Positions 7,517 to 14,307 of a DNA stretch of 33,064 bases are shown piece by piece. Origin of the DNA: Nanoarchaeota archaeon (GTDB taxonomy: Archaea > EX4484-52 > LFW-46); NCBI GenBank assembly GCA_018897155.1, contig JAHILE010000047.1, positions 1 through 33,064 on the forward strand, read 5' to 3'. Position 1 is the first letter of the stretch. Each line of letters starts with the position of its first letter. The notes under the pieces were generated by a model. That model saw nothing but the letters and a program-made list of their open reading frames with translations. It had not been told where the DNA came from and searched no databases. The translations under genes were made by a program, and so were the position numbers.

Positions 7517-8926
7517 TTATTTCTGCCTGAATAATTTCTCCAGGTCTCCGAGGTCAAAAAGCATCAATCCGTTCACTTTTGGCTTTTCTGCAAAGCTTCT
7601 GGCGAATATCGCAAAATACTCATTTCTTTTGCCGATATTCCAATCTACAAATTCCGCCTTCTTTTTTAACTCTTCAAAAATCTTCGCAGCATTCACTTTA
7701 TCCTGCCATTTGCACTCGGCGAATAAAATATCTTTTGTTTTTTCTCCCAATGCGACAATATCAATCTCGTACTGGCTTTCACCTGCAGGCCTTCCGGAAA
7801 TTCTGCCCCATTGCCGATCTATCTTGGAAAAAACAGCGGGCAGGATTTTTTTGCTGTTCATTATCTGGACTGCTTCCCTGCATATGTCTTCGAATACGAG
7901 CGAAACGTATTCGTTAAATTCCGGCTTTATAAAATTATCCGCCACAAATGCCTGCTGGTTTTTTTCGATAAATTCCTTATATAGATAAATGTACCTGAAC
8001 CAGAATTTGAACATATTGTCGCTTAAAAGATAAATGCCGCGTTTGCTTTTCATTATATTTTCGGTTGCAGGCACGTTCCGTATAATAAAATGCAGGTCTG
8101 CCAGTATTGAAAGATATTTTCCGACAATGCTTTTATCAAGGCCTGTGTCGTTCATTATTTCCCCGATTGTCGTCTTGCCCTTTGAAATTGAAAGAAGTAT
8201 TGAAAAATAATATCTCGGCTCCCGTAATTCTTCCCTTATGATAAATTCTATATCCCGGTAAATGAACGAATCTTCTTTCATAACTATTTTTGAAATATTT
8301 TCGAGCAGCGCCTTTGTACTGTCGTATTCGTTTAAATATGCCGGAGTGCCGCCAAATACGGAAAACATTTCAATCGCTTTCTGCATATCGCTTTCGTATT
8401 CAAGAGTCTCGGCAAATGAAAACGGCCTGATCAGGAGCTGCCCGGTTCTTCTGCCGTAAAGAGGGCTTTTATATCCGAGAAGCCTTTCCATCATAGTCAT
8501 AGATGAGCCGCAAAGTATGAGAAAAATGCCCGTTTTCCTCAGTTTATTATCCCAGTAGTCCTGCAAAATTGATGGAAGAGACGCATCTTCTTTCACAAGA
8601 TATGGAAACTCATCTATTGCAATAATCAGCCTTTTATCGGATTTTTGCGCCAGGTATTCAAAAAATGCATCCCAGCCGGAAAAGGGGCTTTTGGCAAGAA
8701 CCTCATCGTGGAAAAAATCCGCTAATTTTTCAGAAAAATTCCTTAGCTGAAGCAGTTTTGTTTCTTCCCTTGCAAGAAGCCGGATGCCGGTTTGCTTTTC
8801 CAAAAACTTATCAATTAATTCGCTTTTCCCTACTCTGCGTCTGCCATAGATCACAAGGAATTCTGCCTTTCCGGAGGATTTTCTTTCCTCAAGCATTTCT
8901 AACTCATTTTTTCTGTTTACAAACAT
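7517..8926 (-). CDS. Archaeal ATPase_2 family protein with DUF234-like C-terminus
   Basis: About 469 residues. Walker A is YGRRRVGKSEL (about residues 27-37) and Walker B is LIIAIDEFPYL (100-110). LILCGSSMTMMERLLGYKSPLYGRRTGQLLIRPFSF holds the sensor and arginine region typical of Pfam ATPase_2. A winged helix follows (TTIGEIMNDTGLDKSIVGKYLSIL). The tail has the DUF234 pattern with YEIDIVALGEKTKDILFAECKW, a PD-(D/E)xK-like layout of acidic residue, then E-x-K, suggesting a nuclease fold. ATG at 8926 is preceded by GTGAT; earlier starts add a poorly conserved hydrophobic stub. These ATPases are abundant and often lineage-specific in archaea; their function is largely unknown. Its location beside AbiE modules hints at defence or mobile-element biology. 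Confidence 0.88.
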   Translation of the reverse strand: MFVNRKNELEMLEERKSSGKAEFLVIYGRRRVGKSELIDKFLEKQTGIRLLAREETKLLQLRNFSEKLADFFHDEVLAKSPFSGWDAFFEYLAQKSDKRLIIAIDEFPYLVKEDASLPSILQDYWDNKLRKTGIFLILCGSSMTMMERLLGYKSPLYGRRTGQLLIRPFSFAETLEYESDMQKAIEMFSVFGGTPAYLNEYDSTKALLENISKIVMKEDSFIYRDIEFIIREELREPRYYFSILLSISKGKTTIGEIMNDTGLDKSIVGKYLSILADLHFIIRNVPATENIMKSKRGIYLLSDNMFKFWFRYIYLYKEFIEKNQQAFVADNFIKPEFNEYVSLVFEDICREAVQIMNSKKILPAVFSKIDRQWGRISGRPAGESQYEIDIVALGEKTKDILFAECKWQDKVNAAKIFEELKKKAEFVDWNIGKRNEYFAIFARSFAEKPKVNGLMLFDLGDLEKLFRQK

Positions 8927-8939
8927 AAATATCACTTGT

Positions 8940-8978
8940 TTACTCAAGAGTAATATACTCACGAGTAACTATTTAAAG
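8940..8978 (-). promoter_or_regulatory. Promoter with two tandem palindromic operators
   Basis: Read on the (-) strand, CTTTAAAT (8971-8978) is a TATA-like box. Between it and the ATPase ATG at 8926 lie two palindromes of the form TACTC-NN-GAGTA: 8956-8967 with CA... read on (+) as TACTCACGAGTA, and 8941-8952 as TACTCAAGAGTA. They are 15 bases apart and overlap the expected transcription start. The repeated, symmetrical site strongly suggests a dimeric repressor. Confidence 0.6.
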
Positions 8979-9019
8979 CTTTCTATTACAGCACATTATC
9001 TTTCGGGAAGGACACACAA

Positions 9020-10081
9020 TCATCTCACAACACCTCGATAAATATCTTCCATCTCATCTGCAATAAAATCCCAGTCAAAATCTTTAACTGATTCAGGATT
9101 TGCCTTTTTTGGATTAGATATTGCTTCTACAAGCATTTCACCATTAGCAATCATACACATTTTCGCATAAGGAAATTCCGAAAGATATTGCGGTATTACA
9201 ACTGCCGTGCCGCATGCCAGGGCTTCGAGAACAATGATTCCAAAGCCCTCGCGGGATGATTGCGTCACAAAAACGCCGGATGATTTTATTTCCTTTAGTA
9301 AAGTATTATGTTCTTTGACAAAATTCTTGAATTCTACAGGCAATCCGATTGCAAGTTTCTCAAGCCGTTCTCTTTCAGGACCTTCACCAATAATTACCAG
9401 ATGTGCTTTCTTATTCTTCTTCAAAACGTCCGGCATGGCTTTTATTATCAAATCGACATTCTTGAAAGGCACAAGCCTGCCGACAGTTATTATCCTGTTT
9501 TTGTCCCTTTTTGCCTTTATTTTGGATATTTCCTGAACAGAAATGCCGTTATGCGCGACATCGGACTTTCTGCCAAGCACATTATGAAGATTAGTCTGAG
9601 TATGTTCTGATACTGAAATTATTTTGTCCGGCAATTTCGATGCAAGCCACTCAATTGAATATCCTATATCTCCTCTCCATCCAAGATATTCGAGCCAGTA
9701 TTTCCTGCCCCAGACCTCGTGCCATGTGGCGACAAGCGGCGTTCTCTTCAATTTACAGACAAAAAGAGGAAAATACGGGAAATTCGAGCAATCTATCACA
9801 TCTAATTCTGTTTTCATAAGCGGTTTTAGTAAATGAAGAGAAAAATATAATGCCTGTTTTATCGACCTTCTGCCCTCGTTCCGGTAAAGCTTTTTCGGAG
9901 TACAAACGCCATGCAAAAATACGCCCTCTTTCTTAATTATATCTTCGCCTTTCCAGAACTTCATCCCGAAAATATGAACCTCGTGCTTTTTAGCCAACCG
10001 TCGGGCAATCTCCCAGTTTCTTTTCTCAACGCCGCCCTTGACATAGGGATAAATGACGTCATAGACAATGCCGATTTTCAT
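9020..10081 (-). CDS. GT4 glycosyltransferase
   Basis: The 353 residues form a complete GT-B enzyme. The N-terminal domain starts KIGIVYDVIYPYVKGGVEKRN, the classical glycine loop. The C-terminal domain has ITVGRLVPFKNVDLII, HLVIIGEGPERERLEKLA and the E-x7-E motif REGFGIIVLEALACG near residue 280. The tail, including LSEFPYAKMC and FDWDFIADEMEDIYRG, is the parent type of the remnants at 5316-5654 and 7307-7510. ATG at 10081 has GAGGTGAT nine bases upstream, and that whole initiation region is repeated twice more further upstream. It most likely transfers a hexose to a growing glycan in the cytosol; donor unknown. Confidence 0.9.
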   Translation of the reverse strand: MKIGIVYDVIYPYVKGGVEKRNWEIARRLAKKHEVHIFGMKFWKGEDIIKKEGVFLHGVCTPKKLYRNEGRRSIKQALYFSLHLLKPLMKTELDVIDCSNFPYFPLFVCKLKRTPLVATWHEVWGRKYWLEYLGWRGDIGYSIEWLASKLPDKIISVSEHTQTNLHNVLGRKSDVAHNGISVQEISKIKAKRDKNRIITVGRLVPFKNVDLIIKAMPDVLKKNKKAHLVIIGEGPERERLEKLAIGLPVEFKNFVKEHNTLLKEIKSSGVFVTQSSREGFGIIVLEALACGTAVVIPQYLSEFPYAKMCMIANGEMLVEAISNPKKANPESVKDFDWDFIADEMEDIYRGVVR

Positions 10082-10093
10082 TTTTGAATCACC

Positions 10094-10144
10094 TCATGCA
10101 TTGAAAAAATGAAAAGCCGAGAGCGCAAGCGAACGGATTTTCAT
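10094..10144 (-). CDS. Leader mini-ORF, second copy (16 residues)
   Basis: Identical in sequence to the first copy. It is preceded by the stronger GAGGTGAT site and its stop lies next to the ribosome site of the GT4 gene. Translation that ends here could hand ribosomes to the GT4 start 13 bases downstream. Confidence 0.35.
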   Translation of the reverse strand: MKIRSLALSAFHFFNA

Positions 10145-10156
10145 TTTTGAATCACC

Positions 10157-10207
10157 TCATGCATTGAAAAAATGAAAAGCCGAGAGCGCAAGCGAACGGA
10201 TTTTCAT
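10157..10207 (-). CDS. Leader mini-ORF, first copy (16 residues)
   Basis: The frame encodes MKIRSLALSAFHFFNA and stops at the TGA that overlaps the next ribosome site (GCATGAGGTGAT). It has a weaker ribosome site of its own, GAGTTGAT, and lies 12 bases after the AbiEii stop. It arises from the first codons of the GT4 gene being duplicated. Whether the peptide matters or only the act of translating it is unknown. Confidence 0.35.
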   Translation of the reverse strand: MKIRSLALSAFHFFNA

Positions 10208-10219
10208 TTTTGAATCAAC

Positions 10220-11149
10220 TCACATATTTCTTAATTTCCATTTAAGCATAGGATGATTTCCAAGCCGCGGATTACACTTTACATCCTCAAACAATAAATC
10301 AAGGACAGCTTTTTTCTCTTCATAAAAAAGCCGTATAAATTTCTGCTCATTTTTATTTAATACAATTAGTTCTGACGCAAACGCCTTTATTTTTTCGCCG
10401 GCATTATTAATATCGATTTTCGTTCCTTTTTCCATGAGAGGAAGAAGGAACTTTTTAATGTCGTTCTGATCTATTTTACTTATGCGTTCCGTGCTTATCT
10501 TGCGGAAATCATCTGCAAGGCAGAAATAAAAGATAAAGCACTTTTTCAGCATTGTTTTATCAAATTCCAGGCCGCTCTCAAGAAGCATATAAACGTCAAA
10601 AAGGTCCCTTGCGGCGGCTCTCATGAACAATGCCCGAAGTTTTGTCGCAAACAACTCCTCCAGCATATATGTCCTTACTTTGAATTCCGGCTTTTCCAAA
10701 ATCATGATTTTCTTTTCAATTATTTCAAAAACCGGGACACGTTCCATGAAATTTATCTCAATCTTTATCCGGTCCGCATTTCCGGCAGTGTTTATGTATT
10801 TCAGGTTATATTGCAAAAGAGCGTAAGGCTGGACTTTCTCTATTTCATATCCTTCCATCCGTAAAATCTTCGTCAAAATCTTATTTATGTTTTCACGGGC
10901 TTTAAGCATATCCTCCCTGTTTCCATCAGACACGAAATTAAAGTCAATGTCAACAGAAAGGCGAGGCATCTTGAAATAAATGAAGTTTATTGCAGTCCCG
11001 CCTTTTATGGCCAGCCGGCGTCCCAGAAATTCATTTTCATAAATCATGTGCAATAAATCAGAAAGCCTAAAAACTTTCTCAAGAACATCCCGCTGAAACC
11101 TTGTTTTCTCTGACAGGCGCTCAAAATATTTTTTGTCCGACTTATGCAA
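10220..11149 (-). CDS. AbiEii-type nucleotidyltransferase toxin (second module)
   Basis: About 309 residues. AIKGGTAINFIYF (47-59) is the substrate loop and RLSVDIDFNF (63-72) provides the two catalytic aspartates. MLEELFATKLRALFMRAAARDLFDVYMLLESG is the later family block. All are intact. The start is TTG at 11149, inside the antitoxin stop region (8-base overlap), supported by GGAGATGAT just upstream; no other in-frame start lies before residue 35. The protein is only distantly like the toxin at 6240-6992, so the two modules were probably acquired separately. The expected activity is nucleotide transfer to an RNA or protein target, leading to growth arrest. Confidence 0.88.
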   Translation of the reverse strand: MHKSDKKYFERLSEKTRFQRDVLEKVFRLSDLLHMIYENEFLGRRLAIKGGTAINFIYFKMPRLSVDIDFNFVSDGNREDMLKARENINKILTKILRMEGYEIEKVQPYALLQYNLKYINTAGNADRIKIEINFMERVPVFEIIEKKIMILEKPEFKVRTYMLEELFATKLRALFMRAAARDLFDVYMLLESGLEFDKTMLKKCFIFYFCLADDFRKISTERISKIDQNDIKKFLLPLMEKGTKIDINNAGEKIKAFASELIVLNKNEQKFIRLFYEEKKAVLDLLFEDVKCNPRLGNHPMLKWKLRNM

Positions 11150-11954
11150 TTTTCATCATCTCCTTTGCGTTTTTTGGCACAATAAGCTTCCATTTTCCGA
11201 TATAAACGCCCTTTTCTTTTGGAACGAGATAATACACCCTTTTTCCTAATCCCTTCTCCAATGCCGCAAGAAAGCTTTCAGGAACATTCAGCTCATTCTT
11301 CAATTCATCAAAAATAAATCCGGTCCTGTGAAACATGCTTTTTTCGCCAAAAAGATTCAGATAGTTCATCAATTTCGTATAATTCAGGTTAGGATATGCG
11401 GAAATGCTCTTAACGATTTCCTCAAGGCCCCCGCCATATTCCATGTTTCTTATGCAATCAAGGATGGTTCTTTCGTTGTCGCTTACATTTATCTTTTGGC
11501 TTCCTCTTAAAACCTGCTTTATCCCAAACATGCGCTTGGCAGTAACAAATTTATACAAAATGCTCTGGAATTCAAAAGACTTCGATGCTTTTCCGGATGA
11601 AAGATACACAATGTTCAGATACGACTGCGCCGCGCCATGCAGTTCAAGCGCAGTGTGGTGCGAAATAAAATACGTCTTTGCCAATTGCGACGCTATCAAT
11701 ATCTTGTCTGCGGCAAAATCCCTGCCTATCATTTGCGCAGGGACAACGGCAAATAAGCCGCGTCTTATCTGCTTTACATAGCCCTTCTTCTTTAGCCTTG
11801 AAAGAATCTGCCGGGCTGTTTTCCTGTTTGCAATGATTTTATAGGCATCACCGGTCCGAAACACTTCTCCCTCATAGAGGCGAAAATATACTTTATGCTC
11901 TAATGGGCTAAGATTTACGCTTTTTTCGTCATTAGTATATGTGGATGTGGACAT
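11142..11954 (-). CDS. AbiEi-type antitoxin / transcriptional regulator (second module)
   Basis: About 270 residues. A winged HTH covers the first 80: VFRTGDAYKIIANRKTARQILSRLKKKGYVKQIRRGLFAVVP, with the basic wing ahead of the usual AbiEi helical domain. FISHHTALELHGAAQ is the conserved 'a-l-x-l-h-G' block of this family. I place the start at 11954 (MSTSTYTN) because the TATA-like TTTATTAA at 11978-11985 lies about 28 bases upstream, which implies a leaderless message; the longer frame from 12020 would begin before the promoter. The stop overlaps the toxin start. It represses the module and counteracts the toxin. Confidence 0.85.
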   Translation of the reverse strand: MSTSTYTNDEKSVNLSPLEHKVYFRLYEGEVFRTGDAYKIIANRKTARQILSRLKKKGYVKQIRRGLFAVVPAQMIGRDFAADKILIASQLAKTYFISHHTALELHGAAQSYLNIVYLSSGKASKSFEFQSILYKFVTAKRMFGIKQVLRGSQKINVSDNERTILDCIRNMEYGGGLEEIVKSISAYPNLNYTKLMNYLNLFGEKSMFHRTGFIFDELKNELNVPESFLAALEKGLGKRVYYLVPKEKGVYIGKWKLIVPKNAKEMMKIA

Positions 11955-11977
11955 AAACAAAAATATGAGTAGATAAC

Positions 11978-11985
11978 TTAATAAA
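11978..11985 (-). promoter_or_regulatory. TATA-like box of AbiE module 2
   Basis: TTTATTAA on the (-) strand, about 28 bases before ATG 11954, the archaeal spacing for a leaderless transcript. Confidence 0.4.
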
Positions 11986-12042
11986 TCTATTTCTGCGGAT
12001 AACTGCCTATGGGCAAACATAATTTTTTGTAAACAATGCTAA

Positions 12043-12948
12043 TTATATCAAACTCCTTATGGTTAGTTTTACGCTTTCTTTTGAGTTATATTTCGGCGTC
12101 CATCCGAGCGCTTTTAATTTCGCATTCGACAAAAGCATTTTCGGGATATCGCCCTTCCAACCGATTGAGCCGCCAGTATATCTTATTTTGGCTTTCAATT
12201 TCATCTCTTTAATCACCATTGAAGCGATTTCAGAGACTGGAATGGTATTGTCAGAGCCTATATTGTATATATTTACAGTATCATTTGATTTCTCTACAGA
12301 TAAAAGAATCGCAGAAACAACATCATCTATATACACATAAGATTTTGCCTGCTTTCCGTCGCCTAATACTTCAAGTTCGAATGAATCCTTCCGTAATTTA
12401 TTGATAAAATCAAATATAATCCCATGCGTTCCGTCAGGGCCTATGACATTCGCAAACCTGAAAATCCATGCTCGCATCCCGAAATTATGGCAATACGCAG
12501 AAATCAAAGCCTCGCAAGCCAATTTTGAAGCGCCATACATCGATTCAGGCTTCAATGGCCCGTAATTCTCCAAAGTAGGCATTAAAGCACTTCCATAAAT
12601 AGTTGAAGTTGATGTAAAAACAATATTCTTAACTCCATTAATCCGCATTGCTTCAAGAACATTGTGCGTTGCAAGGATATTCTGCTCAACATCGACAGTT
12701 GTATCAATAGAGCCCCTTTTGACATCTGCATTTGCCGCAAGATGAAAGATGATGTCAAAATCCTTGATATTTGAAAGAACAAATTTTCTATCTGTCAAAT
12801 TCCCTTTGATAAATCGTACGTTCTCCGGAATAAATTCCCTTTTTCCTGTAGAAAGATTATCAATAATCGTGACATCGTATTCCTTAAGGGCGTTTACGAG
12901 ATGATGCCCGATGAATCCGGCGCCGCCTGTAACAAGAACCCTTTTCAC
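12043..12948 (-). CDS. NAD-dependent sugar-nucleotide epimerase (GalE-like SDR)
   Basis: The 301 residues begin RVLVTGGAGFIGHHLVNAL, the GxxGxxG cofactor site, with DN at the end of strand 2 indicating NAD(H). NLTD, FHLAANADV and the catalytic set (TSTSTIYG serine/threonine, then YGASK with tyrosine and lysine) are all present. RFANVIGPDGTHGIIFDFI, YVYIDDVVSAI and NIGSDNTIPVSEIA are typical of UDP-glucose/GlcNAc 4-epimerases and dTDP-glucose dehydratase relatives. GTG at 12948 overlaps the upstream GT2 stop as GTGA and follows GAGGATGA. It should interconvert a UDP-sugar for the local glycosyltransferases; the substrate is not determined. Confidence 0.88.
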   Translation of the reverse strand: MKRVLVTGGAGFIGHHLVNALKEYDVTIIDNLSTGKREFIPENVRFIKGNLTDRKFVLSNIKDFDIIFHLAANADVKRGSIDTTVDVEQNILATHNVLEAMRINGVKNIVFTSTSTIYGSALMPTLENYGPLKPESMYGASKLACEALISAYCHNFGMRAWIFRFANVIGPDGTHGIIFDFINKLRKDSFELEVLGDGKQAKSYVYIDDVVSAILLSVEKSNDTVNIYNIGSDNTIPVSEIASMVIKEMKLKAKIRYTGGSIGWKGDIPKMLLSNAKLKALGWTPKYNSKESVKLTIRSLI

Positions 12949-13604
12949 AAACTCATCCTCAATTTAAAAAGATAAATCAGGTTTTTTATCCCGTCTTCAT
13001 TAGACTTGAGCTTGACTTCGCCTATGCGCTCCCTGTATTCTATCGGGACTTCCCTGAATCGAAAGCCGTTTGTTGCCGCACGTATCTTCAGCTCCTCTGA
13101 GAATGCCATGCCGTCTGATTCCATCTTTATTTCATCCAGGATTTTTCTCCTGAAAACCCACATGCCGGATTGCGAGTCTTTTATATGCACTCCAAAAAGC
13201 ATGTTCGTGGCTATAGTAAGCACTTTGTTGCCGATTTTGTGCTTGAGGCACATATTGCCGTCAAGAATCCTCTGGCATGATATGAAATCCAGCTTCTCTT
13301 TTTCAAGCATATTCACTAATTCAGTCACACGTGATGCAGGATAAGTTCCGTCAGCGTCAAGGCATGCGACGTACTTTGCGCTCCTTGGCACCTTACTAAA
13401 TCCCGTTTTATACGCCCTGCCGTAGCCGAGCCTTTTTTCATTGATGACTTTTGCGCCAAAGGATTTTGCCACCTGCATTGTTTTGTCCTTTGACAAGCCA
13501 TCAATAACGTAAATATCAACGCCTTTTGGGAGCTCAGCTATAACCTTACCAATCCCCCTTTCCTCGTCTTTGGCAGGAATAAGAACCGCAATTTTCTTTT
13601 TCAT
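12945..13604 (-). CDS. Dolichyl-phosphate-sugar-synthase-like family 2 glycosyltransferase
   Basis: The 219 residues form one GT-A domain: IAVLIPAKDEERGIGKVIAEL, YVIDGLSKDKT, and the DxD motif as CLDADGTYP. DSQSGMWVFRRKIL and GFRFREVPIEYRERIGEVKL match the conserved C-terminal part of DPM1/DPG-synthase enzymes. No membrane segment follows. ATG at 13604 has GGGATGAT upstream; an extra eight-residue stub from 13628 is less likely. Role: charges dolichyl (or polyprenyl) phosphate with a hexose at the cytosolic face. That would supply GT-C enzymes such as the one at 2144-3709. It is the first gene of a two-gene operon with the epimerase. Confidence 0.85.
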   Translation of the reverse strand: MKKKIAVLIPAKDEERGIGKVIAELPKGVDIYVIDGLSKDKTMQVAKSFGAKVINEKRLGYGRAYKTGFSKVPRSAKYVACLDADGTYPASRVTELVNMLEKEKLDFISCQRILDGNMCLKHKIGNKVLTIATNMLFGVHIKDSQSGMWVFRRKILDEIKMESDGMAFSEELKIRAATNGFRFREVPIEYRERIGEVKLKSNEDGIKNLIYLFKLRMSL

Positions 13605-13614
13605 AAAATCATCC

Positions 13615-13680
13615 CGAACGTATATCAAAGTAGCATATAGTTATCGAACGTTGTATATATGCGTCAAAAGATTTATAAAT
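13615..13680 (-). promoter_or_regulatory. Promoter of the GT2/epimerase operon with direct repeats
   Basis: ATTTATAAAT at 13671-13680 is a TATA box about 70 bases before ATG 13604. Between them CGAACGT occurs at 13615-13621 and 13645-13651, exactly 30 bases (about three turns) apart and bracketing the expected start of transcription. This could be a regulator site. Confidence 0.45.
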
Positions 13681-13763
13681 CAAATTACAACCTAAAAGTG
13701 ACATCAAATGCATACTATTGATATGCTGCAGTATATATAATTTCACACATCACCATAAAGAAA

Positions 13764-13794
13764 TTCGGCGCACGCCGAAAAAAAGTTTAAATAC
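13764..13794 (+). promoter_or_regulatory. Palindrome and TATA box ahead of the first PGF-pre-PGF gene
   Basis: TTCGGCG and CGCCGAA form a perfect 16-base palindrome-with-spacer at 13764-13779. GTTTAAATAC at 13785-13794 is a TATA box 25 bases before ATG 13815, the spacing of a leaderless transcript. The palindrome lies directly upstream of the box, where activators or the BRE act. Confidence 0.5.
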
Positions 13795-13814
13795 CGGCGT
13801 AGCGTATGTGTATT

Positions 13815-14273
13815 ATGAAAGCATTTTATGTTCTGTTTTTTCTCCTTATGCCCATAGCATATGCTGCCGAAGTGCAGGAGCTTTCAAGCATCCCTGTGCT
13901 CACTCCTTTAGTAACTGATGAGCAGGCCTACAAATATATGAACATAACCGCCATTCCAGGCACCATAATAGAGTTTGATGTGAACCAGAGCTGGATAAAG
14001 GAAAACAGGATAAATATTATCTATCTTTCAAAATATGCCGCAGGGAAATGGAACCCTATAGCTACGGAATTCACAGGTTCAAAAGAAGGAAAAAACACAT
14101 ACAGGGCAAAAATAGATGAGCATTCATACTATGCGATTTTTGGAAAGGATGTTCTGGGAGAAATTCAGGTCCTGTCTCAGACAGGAAATATATTATCAAA
14201 AAGCACGAATAATCTGATGCTCATGCTTTTGCTTGCGGCAATCATCCTAATTATCTACTGGAAACGTTCCTGA
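13815..14273 (+). CDS. Small membrane-anchored PGF-pre-PGF-like protein
   Basis: The 152 residues begin with a signal peptide (MKAFYVLFFLLMPIAYAAE). Most of the mature part matches the second half of a PGF-pre-PGF domain: YKYMNITAIPGTIIEFDVNQSWIKENRINIIYLSKY, then KWNPIATEF and EHSYYAIFGKD. A C-terminal membrane helix (LMLMLLLAAIILIIYW) precedes KRS. ATG 13815 is chosen over 13806 because of the TATA spacing. It is the shortest of three consecutive proteins with this domain and faces outward. The domain is widespread in archaeal surface proteins, with no known activity. Confidence 0.75.
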   Translation: MKAFYVLFFLLMPIAYAAEVQELSSIPVLTPLVTDEQAYKYMNITAIPGTIIEFDVNQSWIKENRINIIYLSKYAAGKWNPIATEFTGSKEGKNTYRAKIDEHSYYAIFGKDVLGEIQVLSQTGNILSKSTNNLMLMLLLAAIILIIYWKRS

Positions 14274-14307
14274 TAAGTCACAATTATTTAAATAAATTGT
14301 TGGTGTT

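Larger units (their letters stand above)
10079..10207 (-). repeat. 63-base tandem repeat duplicating a ribosome site and start codon
   Basis: A 63-base unit occurs twice in full, with a partial third. It puts ATGAAAATC at 10207, 10144 and 10081, the last being the real GT4 start. Each unit contains GAGGTGATTCAAAA before the ATG, except that the first has GAGTTGAT. Each also contains AAAAATGAAAA and its complement TTTTCATTTTT around an inner stem of CCGAGAGC, GCAA and GCGAACGG (read on the + strand). The start codon of one unit can therefore pair with the end of the same unit, or that end can pair with the next start. Confidence 0.9.

Noticed and set aside
10079-10207. CRISPR array
   Set aside because: The copies are directly adjacent 63-base tandem units with no unique spacers and no cas genes nearby.
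14284-14297. Independent TATA box for the TIGR03790 fusion gene
   Set aside because: TTTAAATA is only about 18 bases from the ATG, too close for archaeal spacing. Read-through from the gene 34 bases upstream is more likely.
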